64,000 nucleotides of DNA from Apostichopus californicus (GCA_020650975.1 JAIPMN010002269.1:1-64000); one strand, 5' to 3'. Positions 21,401 to 32,831 are shown, numbered from the stretch's first letter. A program made the numbers and translations. Notes: generated from the letters alone by a model not told the origin.

Positions 21401-24400
21401 GTATATTCCCAGCTACAAGAGGAACCCCATATCATAGTACACTGCTGCACAACTAACATCACCTTCACATCTAACATAGCATATTGAAATAGTATCAAAT
21501 CTAAGACAGACAGACTGGTGGATACTTTTAAACAGTGGCACAACTTCTCGTTTCACCCTGACATTCAGATCAGAATCTGATAGAACCACATTCAACACAT
21601 CACCACCTTTCTTCTCATGGTCAAAAACCAAAAACATGACAGAATTTGTACCATTCCCCCTCCAAATCATTTTGGATTTAAGCATTTGTGTAAAAGGAGT
21701 GCTCTTCCTCTTGCCATCCATTAAAAGTGTGCAATTAATAGTTTTGTAATCTAAAGTGCCTCGATGTAAAGCTGTTCTGACAACACACAGACTTTTACAC
21801 CCTCTTTCAAAGTGGAGTAGGCCACAAAAGTTGTTGCTCTTACTTAGTGGTATTTTACTCCCTCTGGAAATGCACATACATGTGGTGTGTGTGTGTATTT
21901 TACTATACAGACAGGTAGATATGTGGTGTGTGGGCTGTTAATGGTTTTCAATGCATATGGTTGGTCTGTTTGTGACTGAACTTGTACTGTAGTGACCACT
22001 ACAATCTTTGTCTTCTTTGAAAACAATATGAAACAAAATGTGTATACATCTAAAATGATTTTAAATTGCCAAAGATCTAACTGAAGTGTCCTGGGAATGT
22101 ATTGGCACATGATAATCATTATAAATACCAAATTTTCATGTGGAAATATTTGAATAATATTTGAAAATTTCTGGTAACTTTCTCTTTTCATTTTTTTTGT
22201 GCTAGCTCGTTTAAACTTTAAATGATTGTCTGCAAGTGAGAGATATGTAATTTTGAACACCCTCTTATGATTTAAATTATTAGAAGTTCTTCAAAGAGTT
22301 TAGGTTTATTCTACGGCTCTGAGATTCTTTGGGTGACCTACAGCGGCATTTCCTATTGGTTCTAATATTTTGACCAAATCCTGTAATATTCATACCCATC
22401 AATCTATAGTTGAGAGATCTCTGTAGGTTAATGCTTCAAATTTGAAAGATACATACGCTGGTTAGTTTTAAATTTATTTTATATCCCACAAATTTCCTGT
22501 AAAGTGGTTTTTCTTTGAGTTTGCAACCCTTGGAATTTAATGCCCTAACTTCCTCATTCCTGTAACAAATTTGGTTGACTACAGTCAAGTATGATAAATA
22601 AAGATATTCGACATATTTGATACGAAATGATGATTCACTTGAGACAGACAACTTGTTGACACGCCCAAAGAATAAAAAAAACAGCTTCTGAAGTGTCCAC
22701 ATTTGAACAAAATAAACAATTATTCATTGAAACAGTAAAAAACAGCCAAGAAAACAGTTCTTTAAACCAAGGTTAAAGTCAGTGAATTATTTTTTTCCAC
22801 AAATTCTTCTTCTCATCTTTCTTGTTTGAAATCTGCACATAGAGATAGATATGCCTACATACACATGACACTGATCCAACATGATTTAACCCACCAAAGC
22901 CACTTAATTCAGTTTGTTACCACGGCAACCTCTTATTCACATTGCCAGATAGAGAAAGTCAATTTTTTTTTCCTTTTTCTTTTATTTTTTTATAACATTC
23001 CTGAGCGCTCAATTTTGGATGCATTCTACAAATATCTCAGAGAACATTGTCATCAGTTTCAGCCCTGGCGCTCTGAAAGGGATCACTAACCCTAATAATG
23101 ACATCACGGGAGGCTAGCTCATCGGGGTGCACAGCAGTGTTTTGGCTCACCCAGTTCCCCTCACGTAACATGCAGTCATTTAGATAAAACCAGCAGTATA
23201 TAGTTGAGAGTTAGTGTTCCAAGCATGTACTACTACTACAGTTATATAAGGTTCTGCAGACAAGCCTCCTTCTATCCACACATACCCTTAGGGTTACAGC
23301 TGTGCTGATCCAGGCTTTGACTGTGACCTTTCATTTCAAGGGACTGACCTCTGGGCTATCAAACTTTTGTTATGATTCTCCAATAAAAAAAATGCCTCTT
23401 TTTATCACAAAAATACTTAAAAACCTGGTTGATGTCATATTTCTCAGGGTTGTTTCTGGTATGTCAAGTATTTCTGTTGTGGAGGATTGCCATAGTATTG
23501 TTTTTGAGTTTTGAGTTGTATCCAAACCATTTCACCACAAAAATGTGAGTAGCCACTGACTGGTCCAAAGTAGATAGAACAAGGCCTGCATTGTGTGTGT
23601 ATGTGTGTGCTTTAGGGGTCTATGCAAAGAAACCACAGGAACCTGTTTAGCAATGATGATCTAATATTTAGTCACTTTACCCTACCTAATCTGTACTACT
23701 ATGCAATTCTAATGTTATCACCACTCACATTAATGCTATATTAACTACAGTAGTGATCTTTGAAGGTTGGCTAAAAGTGACACACACCTATTTAATCCCC
23801 CACCTCTTCCCCCTCCCCACCTGACCCTCCTCTTTCCAGGTAGAAAAAAACTGGCACAAACAGTAGAGCAATGTACTTGTATATTAGAAATATTCTCTCT
23901 TGTTAAAATACACCAAGCAGTGACAACTTTCCCAAATTTAAACTACATTGGCCAGCAGGGTGAAGCTACTACTTTTTTATATATATTTTTTTCATTTCAA
24001 AATATTGCATGTACAACACCAAAGCTGAAGCTGTTAATACTTGAGGATATAATGCAGAAATGAATTATATCACTGTAAGCATTAACAGCGTATGCAGATT
24101 ATAACAGCCAATTACTACACTACAAACATCTTTATGATATAAATTACTAGAAACTAAAGATCTAATCAACAGGCTGTTTGTTAGATCTGGCTCCGCTTCC
24201 AGTAACAGATAAACCAATCAAGAGAGAGGATCTTCAACTAACTAGGACTTGCCATGTTTGGTTGTGTTTTGTATGTGAAACTGAAAGAGGTACCTCTAAT
24301 TGCATTCTGGGATATCTTGTTACATTATTAAACTCTATTGTGACATGTGTAAAAGAAAAGGAGCAAAAAAACAATCTGCCAGTGCAAAACACCTGTACAC

Positions 24401-25962
24401 ATCGATTTCATTTCTTTAGAATCAGGGAACTGTCTGCCTCCAAGTTTAAAATGAGTGTTCAAATCTGTTAACAGGGATCACTGTCTAATGAGAAGAAATT
24501 TTGGGCAAGTAAAGCCACAGATCTTGAGAAGTTATGGTGTGTGCCACGTAATTATTCACTATTCAAATTATTTCCTGACAAAGGTATTTTTCACCCTTCT
24601 CTTATTTTTGCTCAATTGCTCATGTTCTATAATTACTAGCCACACTTGCAAGCTGTTGACAGGAAAAATCCTGTTGATTTTATTTCTACTTTTCTCTTTA
24701 CCTCTGAATGTCAAAAGAGGTATCCAGTAATAAATTAAAGCATTGTTTTATCTTCTATTTTCCTAGAATTATTATCCAGTATACATCACAGCAGTTTCCT
24801 ATGTGACAATGAAACTTCAAACGACACAATTCCTGTGTGAGCACACCTTCCCAAACTTTCTCATATGGAAGTGCAGAGAAGTTAAAAGAAACTACATTTT
24901 CGTTAATCAGTAAAATCCACGAGTGACCAATTATATCTTCTTTCCATAGCAGCCTCCGATTTCAAGAGGGACATTACAATGGAACTCCAGAGGGACATTA
25001 CCATGGAAATACAGTAACCCTGAAAAACAATCTGGCCACTTCCTACAACAAATCTGCTGCACAATTGGACCGTAATTCCATCACTGCTTTGGAAATTTAT
25101 TTATTAGTAATTTAGAATAACAAAATATGGCAAATTTTTCCACCCACAGTTGAGTATTAAAATTAAAGAACTCATCCTTTTGCTCTCTTGACATGATATC
25201 GGTAATCCATGACCTAAAGTCCATCGCCAAGGTAACCTCAGTAGTCTATGACAATTTAGCCAGAATATTTTATTTTTTTACCTGTTACAGCTCAATTTCT
25301 CAGATGCAAAAATTGTTCACAAAATACACATTTTTATGACTTAAGAGAACACATATTTCAATCAATTTTCTGAGGCAAAATGAGAGAAGGACTCGAAGGC
25401 AAATGAATTATGGGACAGGACTAGGATTAGCAGGAAAGTGCTTTAGATATCTCTTTAGCAACTTTTGAAAGGCACAAGGCTTTGGGCATTAATTCTTGAT
25501 GAGCTATAAACAAAGTTTGCAATTTTACCTTATCATCTTGTAATGCCAACTTGTACTTGTCAAAGTAGAGCCATTTCTGAGCTTCTGTGAATTTCATGTC
25601 ATGATAGAAATCCCTCGCTGTGAACCCGAATGAATGAAATTCACCCTCTGGTGTCAGGAGGAGGGTAGTCAGGGTCTTCATATTGATGACCCCGGGGTCA
25701 CCACCTTCGCACTTCCTCATCACGTGGACAGCATCGGGATCCTTGGTGAAGCTGTATGCGTAACCGCTGAAGGTGGTACCAAAGTCTATCGCCACAACCA
25801 CAGAGAAATCGGACTGCGGTGTAGAGGGGGAGGTTGGGAGGGGTGTGGTGGGCATGCTGTGGGTGGCAACGGCACCACTGAGATCAAGAGTGCCCGGTGG
25901 TGAAAGAGTAGAGGGAGGATGAAGACCACTTCCTGGCCTCGGGGGTGTACTCTCGACAGACG
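14698..25962 (-). CDS. HSPA12A/B-like heat shock 70 family protein (gene span, six exons seen)
   Basis: Six exons encode about 659 residues close in order and length to vertebrate HSPA12A (about 675 residues). HSPA12 proteins are divergent members of the Hsp70 superfamily, with an actin-like ATPase fold and no canonical Hsp70 substrate domain. Visible motifs are the phosphate-1 loop [15 protein letters not shown] (about residue 58), the phosphate-2 loop [15 protein letters not shown] and the adenosine motif [14 protein letters not shown]. Also conserved are [45 protein letters not shown] and the C-terminal DFLNN. The region after EAASIF is about 20 residues shorter than the human one as I remember it. 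Exon joins keep frame except the first visible one (25,529 to 18,848), which is one base out. The start codon lies in an unseen exon upstream of 25,962. HSPA12A and HSPA12B are equally possible names, as invertebrate members often predate that split. Confidence 0.93.
15739..15943 (-). CDS. HSPA12-like, fifth visible exon
   Basis: Acceptor CTTTCGGCAG, donor GTCAGA|GTAAGT. It encodes [20 protein letters not shown] and [12 protein letters not shown], ending EDVKWSGQ plus one base. WVDLMIAFE and [12 protein letters not shown] are strongly conserved across HSPA12 proteins. Confidence 0.93.
16519..16712 (-). CDS. HSPA12-like, fourth visible exon
   Basis: Acceptor TTGTTATAG, donor TTTAAG|GTCAGT. 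It encodes [20 protein letters not shown] (phosphate-2 loop of the ATPase), then [20 protein letters not shown] and [12 protein letters not shown]. The glycine-rich loop reads CGGGTVD, where the human protein has SGGGTVD from memory. Confidence 0.93.
17545..17790 (-). repeat. tRNA-derived SINE, family A copy 1
   Basis: On the minus strand the element begins TAGGAGTGTTAGCTCAGTGG (A-box GTTAGCTCAGTGGTTAA), has the B-box CCGGTTCGAGTCA, and a shared body with GACTTCGGTCAGCTTGCAGC. It ends CTTGCAGGAGG followed by a (TACA)n-type tail at 17,545-17,566. It lies in an intron of the HSPA12-like gene, in the same orientation. Two further copies are at 28.2 and 31.0 kb. Confidence 0.88.
17902..18100 (-). 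CDS. HSPA12-like, third visible exon
   Basis: Acceptor CTCATTTTAG, donor CAAG|GTAAGA. It encodes [20 protein letters not shown] followed by a basic stretch ([11 protein letters not shown]) and [20 protein letters not shown] is a hallmark of HSPA12. Entry phase is 0 and exit leaves one base that completes a glycine with the next exon. Confidence 0.92.
18272..18600 (+). repeat. dispersed family D, partial copy
   Basis: The passages GGGAGAGATATGTAGGTTTTGG (with nearby GGTGAATAA) and AAAGCTGATTTTGGTTGTCTG followed by ATTTGGTCATCTCGGATGA match the fuller copy at 48,500-48,815, so most of the unit is present though interrupted. It ends about 20 bp from the donor of the second HSPA12-like exon, inside the intron. 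Confidence 0.6.
18620..18848 (-). CDS. HSPA12-like, second visible exon
   Basis: Acceptor TTTTGACAG at 18,849-18,850 and donor AAG|GTACTG at 18,620. It encodes [19 protein letters not shown], then [15 protein letters not shown] and [20 protein letters not shown], the counterpart of the HSPA12 segment ending in QFMRQAAY. The first base is the third base of a codon, whereas the preceding exon ends on a complete codon, so the join as read is one base too long. Confidence 0.92.
20895..20985 (-). repeat. tRNA-like (SINE head) sequence
   Basis: Read on the minus strand, GGCAGTATATGTCGTTAGGTAGAGC, CAGGGCTTTGAATTC and the B-box CACAGGTTCGATTCTC follow tRNA order and spacing. The acceptor arms (GGCAGTA with TCCTATA) do not pair well, so it is probably a SINE head, though a diverged tRNA gene cannot be fully excluded by eye. 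Confidence 0.5.
21079..21118 (-). other. hammerhead-ribozyme-like motif
   Basis: On the minus strand the order is GCCT, TTGAAGA, GATCC-TGCTA-GGATC, GAAAC, ATC, AGGC. The outer GCCT/AGGC can pair as helix I, GATCC/GGATC forms a perfect helix II, and TTGAAGA and GAAAC occupy the places of the CUGANGA and GAAA core. The first core base is U rather than C, and helix III is essentially absent. Hammerheads with minimal helix III are known from Penelope-like retroelements. No reverse transcriptase is visible nearby, so this would be a remnant. Confidence 0.4.
21413..22702 (-). other. unrecognised coding-like stretch in HSPA12-like intron
   Basis: Three long open frames lie close together on the minus strand within 1.3 kb (22,436-22,702; 21,844-22,260; 21,413-21,877). 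The 154-codon one has an amino-acid balance like a folded protein ([50 protein letters not shown]) rather than low-complexity noise. It could be an exon of an unknown nested gene or an old insertion of a gene or transposon fragment. An acceptor-like TGCATTTCCAG precedes the 154-codon frame. I do not recognise the family. Confidence 0.3.
25529..25962 (-). CDS. HSPA12-like, first visible exon
   Basis: The acceptor at the right is a strong pyrimidine tract ending CCATCAG, giving a first base at 25,962 in phase 2. The exon opens with a Ser/Pro/Thr-rich linker of about 50 residues ([15 protein letters not shown] onward), as in the disordered N-terminus of HSPA12A, then enters the ATPase fold with [38 protein letters not shown] and [14 protein letters not shown]. 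It ends LALQDDK at AAG|GTAAAA. The ATG at 25,853-25,855 is in frame but is probably internal, because the frame stays open to the acceptor. Confidence 0.88.
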
Positions 25963-27585
25963 CTGATGGAGAAGATGAGCAAAAAGGAAAAATTAAATGG
26001 ACATGTCAACAAAGTAACCAAGATATTACATCAGTAGATGATGGTGGACGATGACAGCTTGAAGTAATACAAACTGTTCTTGTTCATAAGAGATCCCTAT
26101 AGGATTGACATTGAATGGGTGATATCTACAGTATGGGAATATCCTCAATCTATGTGACACTTTCTTGCTTTTACTAATTCAAATCACTTTACCAGATTTC
26201 TCTTCAACTTTTTAAACTATAATGGTTTTGTACAAAGGAGGGTAACAACTTAAAAGATCATATTGACAATTGAAACAGTGAGGACAAGTATTTGGTTCTA
26301 CGAGAATGATGGTAGAATGTGGTAGAAACCCCGCAAGGGCTTATGGAGTACAACTTAAATGTCAGGTGGCTTCCAATTCAACATTATATTATAACTCAAA
26401 TTTAAAATTTGGAATGTTAGGCCACTGAATTGTTTGCGTTATTCTCCAATATTATCTTAATTTATCAAATAAAGTAGTTTCTTTAATTTCACTTCCCATG
26501 TCTCTCATGTGAGCAAAATTAGCAAATTATCACCCCTCTTGAATTTGTGATAGCCCAAATAAACTAAGAAGTATAGCAAAAATGCAAAAAGTTTTCCATA
26601 AAACATTTTCTTCAAACAGTTTCTAACTAATTATTAGCAATACAGAGTACGTGTTTCTTGTATACAGATGTCATCCGTGTTTAGAGCTTCTTAGCAGGAT
26701 TATGGAAACTGAGACAGATCCCCTTTCTTAATACTTTAATCCTCTGTTAACTTGAGAACTAAGTTAAAAACAGTCCTTAGTTGTAAAAGGACAAGATTGA
26801 ACAAGAAAATTTGATGCAAAGGCTGAAGAATCCTTAAAACAAAATTTGATTCGCCAGATACGAAAAAATGTGACTTTGCACAAAGAGTGGCAAGTAAGAA
26901 GATGGCGACATGCCACTATGGTATCAAGAAAGTTACATAAAGCATTAATCGTGGATTATCCAAATGTTAATTATACGAGTAAGTAACTAAGTACATGCAG
27001 TAAAGGCATGTTCTGAAATCACTGTGTTCAATTATGTGCACAAAAAAGATGAAGCACAACTCACACAAAATTCTTTACGTTCATACTTGAAGTACGTCAT
27101 CTATTTAAGGCTCAAGGAAGAAGTGGGGGTGGAAAGGAGCTCGAGACTCTTAGCCAATCCATAGCGGTCAATAAAGATGACAAAGTGAATTATATATCGT
27201 ACTTCAACAAAGTACTTACAATCCTGACAATGTATACCGCTGCCAATGTTTACATAAGGCATGTTGACAAATATACTGAAACATACCAAAGGTACTTTTC
27301 ATATTGAAGAGGGCTAAGTCAGTGTTAAGCTTATAACTTTGAACTCTATAAAGTTTTGCAACAAAGAATGTGTGTGTGTGTGTGTGTGTGAATCAGAAGA
27401 ATGACTGACATAGTCCCATTGTCATAGAAGTGCTGTACTCTTCTGAGTTTTAAATTGTGGGTTGCCATATGTAGTTATTTTCGTCTTCAAGGTCCAAATG
27501 CGAATGACTTCAACTTCTGAAAATTCATGAAATTTTGCCTTTGCTGCAAACTCAAGTTTACAGAGATAAATTTTATCATCATATA
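25963..27585. other. upstream flank or first intron of HSPA12-like gene; nothing recognised
   Basis: The start codon exon and promoter of the HSPA12-like gene must lie to the right of 25,962, but I could not identify them. The stretch is AT-rich, with a (TG)n run near 27,370-27,390. Confidence 0.4.
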
Positions 27586-27690
27586 ACAGTACATATGGAC
27601 TTTGTCAGTTTCAATCCTTTAAAACGTGGGAATAGAACAGTACATATGGACTTTGTCAGTTTCAATCCTTTCAAACCTAGAAATAGAATA
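27586..27690. repeat. 51-bp tandem duplication
   Basis: ACAGTACATATGGACTTTGT starts at 27,586 and again at 27,637; the two 51-bp units differ at a few positions (AAAACGTGGG against CAAACCTAGA). Confidence 0.8.
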
Positions 27691-28129
27691 GTACTCATGC
27701 ATTATGTCATGTGGATATTTATGTTCTGTTTGGACATAATTCAAATAATTAACCACATAGATCCATTTTGGCAGTTTATGAATTTGATACTATCATATAA
27801 AACTGTTATCCACAGCTCTCATAATAAATCCTGTCCTTGTGTTGTAAGAGATGTAATTCTACTATGACAGGTTCAGCTCATAACTGTGGGGTTAGATCAT
27901 GAAACACAAAGACTTGCCTTTACATACCTATCTACCACATTACCACAATGCTGTCAATTCAAGATTCTAAAGCATAAATTATTCCTGTAGCATTTCTTTT
28001 ATGTTTTAATCTCCTTTTTTTGTCACTGATTGTTCAAAGGTTTGTTGAAATTATGTAGTAAAGGAGGCTGAGGAGCTCATTCTTTTTTCTCATTTGCGAG
28101 AATGAACAGCTTGCATTTTGAGTAAATGT

Positions 28130-28391
28130 ATGTATAGTATGTATGTATGTGTGTATGTATGTATGTATTTTTAATCCTCCTGCAAGCAGGAACTCATTGG
28201 CCTCATTGGCTTTTCAAAGCCGCAAGCTGAACGAAGTCAGTCTCTAAGATTCATATTTAACATCCATGATTATGAATTGTCGATTGTCAACAACTCTGTA
28301 ACTGGATGACATACATTAATCTTGGAGTGACTCGAACTGGGGATCTTATGATTGGAAGGCACCAGCGTTAACCCCTGAGTTATTTCCCTCA
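28130..28391 (-). repeat. tRNA-derived SINE, family A copy 2
   Basis: Same element as at 17.5 kb, in the same orientation: TATG-rich tail (28,130-28,168), then CCTCCTGCAAGCAGGAACT, the GACTTCGTTCAGCTTGCGG region and a decayed tRNA head (B-box CCAGTTCGAGTCA on the minus strand). The A-box region is more diverged than in the other two copies, and the GCGAAGAAGC passage is lost. Confidence 0.85.
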
Positions 28392-28399
28392 CAAAAGCA

Positions 28400-30120
28400 T
28401 GGAAGCAAACCCCTTCCAGGAGAGAGGACAAGAGAGTTGTGCAACTCCCTCTGGTTACAGTGGTAGGAGCCTAGAGAACACTGGTGGTTGCTACATTACT
28501 TAGCAATTCTTAATGATCTGTAGTAAACAAATATTGTTAACTAGGTTGCTAAGTTTGCCTTCTGGATAAGATCTTTATTTTATTTCCGATAGCAAACAGA
28601 AGCAATGTCAGGGGAAGAATGTTGGGCCGGTGTACGATAGTAAAAGGCTGCTGAAGTCATCTGGAAGTGGAAAATTATTGTAACAAATTCAAAAGTGAGG
28701 AAAAAAGATCGTAAATGAAATCTGTTTTCAAGAAAGTCGAAGTTGGGAGGAGTTTAGAGATAGCTGATATTTTTGCAGGAATGTGATACAAATCAAGTAC
28801 TAAATGTTTACAAGCCAAAGGACAAACATTTAAAAGTAAATTTATGGGTACTGACTCTATTACTTATTCACTTCAGAGGTAGAAATGGAAGGTAGGAATA
28901 GGGAAGGGCAGAATGGCAACAGGTGAAGGAGGGGGTGTGAGAACAAATGAATGTGGGGTGGAAAAGGATACGTGGCAAAAATGGGATATAGAAAAAGGGA
29001 GATGTAAATGGAAACTAAATCACCCCCCAAATATTATTAATTATGAGTTAAGGGTAACCAGTATTTGACCCCAAATATGCTAGAAAGTCAAATAATGTTC
29101 CACTGACTCATATTCCAACTTCAACCAGCATTTTACTGACACCACCATCAAAGTATGTTTTTCTCACTGAGACATTTAATTTGGGTTTTATTTAAGCACT
29201 CCTCGATGTCTGGAAATAATATGGAGATATCAGAACCACCAGGGGAATGCACTTTTTTAAACTTTAAGCATTTTTTTTAGCTTGCTAAACTTTTGTGAGC
29301 CAATACTGACGACCTTTATAATCTCACAAAAGTGGGGCTTGTCTGAATAATACAAACTATAGAAATGCAGGAAAAATCAACGAGAGCAGTAACATAACTC
29401 TGTATTATAATGTCAAAGCAATCTTTGAAGAACATACAATACACATTCCTTGTACACCATAAATGCGACGTTTATTGTTTGTTTTAAAATGGGTTTGAAG
29501 TGTGATATCTTTGTTTGTCAACTGATATCCCTCTGGGAAGCAACAAATCCTTCACATTGTTACTTTACTTGAACCAGCTGTGCTTTTTTTTTTACCTCGT
29601 CACATTTCTTAACAACCAGTTTTAATGCTTTAATAATTGGTCTGGGCATTTCTAGGATTATACAACCAAAATCCTACTTGTCGGCTGGTTCTCAAATCTG
29701 ACTCGGATCCTAGAACAAACACGACACCAGAGTTTGATCAAACAGCGTCTTTTTTGGCTGATGTCCCATCGTCCCGTCCTCCTCCCAATACCACACAACA
29801 ATCCTTCACGCGGCAGAAGTTAAACAAAGTTCAAGAACTGGTAAACTTTGGTCAAGATAACTGCTTTGTTTGCATATTAGGCTAAAACAGTGTATTAGCA
29901 AAGTGCAGGAATTCCTCTTGTGTGCTAATGACCAGAGCTGATAGATAAAAACTGTGTCAATTGGGTATAAAACGGAGAATTGGCTCCGAATGCAGATAAA
30001 TGTAGCAACCACAGTTATGTAGGGGAGGTGAATTCTTGCAAACAGCAGTTTTCATCGACAGCAATTAAATTCAACAAGTGATTTACTCCTCGTTTGATCA
30101 GCTTAATCCTGAGCACTAGC
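28400..30120. other. no gene seen
   Basis: Intergenic, AT-rich, with purine-rich patches near 28,880-29,000. An 82-codon plus-strand open frame at 29,637-29,885 has no splice context or recognisable content. Confidence 0.4.
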
Positions 30121-30123
30121 GAG

Positions 30124-30480
30124 TTTAGTCAGGAATGCTTAAACAGGGCAGGGTAGAGGAAGGGTGAACACAGGGAGAGGAAAAGGAAGGTTACAACTGT
30201 GAATGCTTTTGGAATGCACTACATTTTCCCTAAGCTGTTACTATATGTTTATATTAGATTAACCTAAGAACAATTGTGTATTTGCAGGAAAAAACTAGGG
30301 GGTTTAGTCAGGAATGCTTAAACAGGGCAGGGGAGAGGAAGGGTGAACGCAGGGAGAGGAAAAGGAAGGTTACAACTGTGAATGCTTTTGGAATGCACAA
30401 CATTTTCCCTAAGCTGTCACTATATTATGTTTATATTAGATCAACCAAAGAACAAATGTTTATTGGTAGGAAAGGGAAGG
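30124..30480. repeat. 177-bp tandem duplication
   Basis: GTTTAGTCAGGAATGCTTAA begins at 30,124 and again at 30,301. The two units share AACAGGGCAGG, GGAAGGTTACAACTGTGAATG and CATTTTCCCTAAGCTGT, with scattered substitutions and small indels. There is no coding signal. Confidence 0.85.
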
Positions 30481-30921
30481 GTGGGGGAGTGGGGAATGAG
30501 GTCGACCATGTTTCTTATGGATCTAAGAGAGGCCCAATCCAGGATCAGAAGAGACCGTTGCTGATTTAATACCAAGTTTACAAAGCATATCAAGAAGTAA
30601 TTATCAGATCTGACATTCACATTCACCTAAATATCAACAACAAATTGCCATATTTCCCAAAGTTCATAAAAATAAAAGTTAAACAAAATTTAGTGAGATT
30701 CGGGGCCCAGGGTGTGAACGATCATGGCCTCATCTGTACTGCCTAGCTTATATATCCATTCAAGTTACTGCCAACCCAAATAACTTTAAATAACAACAAA
30801 TGTACATGTGCTTTGATGTTTGACTTTGAACAAGAAAATTAATCTAATATAATCTTCACAGCCTTGTTTGTCCAAAACATATAAGCAAAGGAAACTATGT
30901 AGTAGTATGAATGTTAGCTCG

Positions 30922-31160
30922 TAGGAGTGTTAGCTCAGTGGTTAACCCCGGTGCCTTTCAATCATATATAGGTCCCCGGTTCGAGTCACTCCCAGATTAA
31001 TGTATGTCGTCCAGTTGTTGACAATTAACAATTCATAATCATGGACGTTAAATATGAATGTGAGAGACTGACTTCGGTCAGCTTGCGGCTTTGATAAGCC
31101 AATGAGGCTTCTTCGCGAGTTCCTGCTTGCAGGAGGATCTAATATACATACATATACATG
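30922..31160 (+). repeat. tRNA-derived SINE, family A copy 3
   Basis: This is the best copy and the only one on the plus strand. It has the head TAGGAGTGTTAGCTCAGTGG, the B-box CCGGTTCGAGTCA, the body GACTTCGGTCAGCTTGCGGC, the end CTTGCAGGAGGAT, then a TATACATACATA-type tail. Total length is about 220 bp plus tail, normal for a tRNA SINE. A and B boxes are intact. Confidence 0.9.
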
Positions 31161-31965
31161 AATGAAGTTGAGCTCACTGTGATAGATTCAATATCCTTCT
31201 ACTACCTAAAACTGAAAACTGAATTTGCATATTAAATCATTTTATAGAACAATATTATGCAATTTAGCAAATTTATAAAAATATTGACATTCAGCAAAAT
31301 TTGGATGCTGACATTTCAGGGCAATTAATATATGCCATCTTTAAAATCACATTATCTTTTATATGTAAATTATGATATGTAGGAATTTTCATTATAAATA
31401 TGAAATATGTTACTTTCACAAACATTTCTTCTTGCACTTTGTAGACCTATGATTACATCTTTAGGGAATAACATATCCAAAATATTTTATATATTTAAAA
31501 TTTTAAAAATGGTCAAAATGCTACAAAAGTCCAAAGATATATTGGACAAGTGCCCAGCATAATTTTTGTACACTGTAGGAATCATAGTATTTTATAATCT
31601 GAGGACCTTCAAAACTGCTAGACAAAATTTGAATCCTAAATTCTGCCCTATAAACCTAGTTTGAATAGGAAATGAATGCATACTCACAGAACATTGACCA
31701 GCCTTGAAGCATAATATTTAAGTACTCATACACAGGCTAATAACTAACATAACCTGTTTGTGACACAGTTTTTTATTGATTTTTTTTTTTTTTTAATACC
31801 TTCACCTAACACCAAATATTAAATATTTAACTTCAAAGACTAATGGGCAGAATGTCAAGAATTTTTTCTATTTTGAAATTTGATCACTTTGATTTTCTCC
31901 TCCAATTAGACATGACCTCTCCACCCTGTTGTGCAACTGTAGAGCATTAACATATCAAAAACTTA

Positions 31966-32147
31966 TCATCGCTCTGGTTGAACCCAGTGGAGTTGACACT
32001 GCTCTCGACTGCGATCTGACAATATCTGAACCTGCAGGGGCCCATTACAGTGTGAAGGAAGAACAACTCCATCACACCACATAAAGAACTTCAGTACGAA
32101 TAATAGCGGGTTTTTTGCTGCATAGCTTTTTGAAATGTCGCTTGTGA
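31966..32147 (-). CDS. candidate last exon of the AHNAK-like gene
   Basis: A possible acceptor (CTCCATGACAG, with branch-point-like TTCTAAC upstream) would start an exon in phase 2, the phase the donor at 37,021 requires. It would encode 59 residues ending HWVQPER and TGA. A minus-strand AATAAA lies at 31,772-31,777, about 190 bp further on. Against it, the composition (VLKFFMWCDGVVLPSHC, SREQCQLHWVQPER) does not resemble AHNAK C-termini and the pyrimidine tract is weak. The true terminal exon may be elsewhere between 26 and 37 kb. Confidence 0.22.
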
Positions 32148-32831
32148 CTGTCATGGAGTGATGTTAGAAACTACAATGAAAGTAATGGTGATGCCAAACG
32201 ATTTGCCAGTTAGAGCGACAGAGTTGGGCAGGCTTTACTAATAAATACCCAGGAACTTCTTTGATGACCTCTAAGTTTCTACTCGGTTTTAGCATTTTAC
32301 GCAAAATAACACTAAGGGAAACTAATGAAGACTGGCCGTTTATCCATGCAAAATATATTTATTCCACACATTACCATTGGTTTGCTTGCAACATATATTT
32401 ATTTCTTTCCTTCCCCAGTCACTTTCCCCAAGACTAGTCACCAATCATGAAACAATGATTTCTATGTACTCATTTTAAGCCACTGGGAAATATAATTGTC
32501 CAATCTGATCAATTTGGAGAATCAGAAAATCCAGGGAAGTACTTTTGATTTGAAGCTGATATAAGTTCCGGAAATAATGAAAACCGCATCAGGGACCCTA
32601 TCCAGTGTCTGTTTGCAATACCCCAATCTGTGTCCCCAACATTTTGCTCTCAGTTTGCTGTGTCCCCTCACCCCGCCCCTTGTTAATGTCTGGCAGTGCC
32701 ACTTGGAAAGAGGAACAAAACAAACTCAAGACATTGCTGATTTCATTGATTTTAGCTGAGCACTGTGAGTTAATGTGATCATTTCTACCAAATTACAAAA
32801 TTACTATAGATGTACAGTAAATTTCCAGTCG

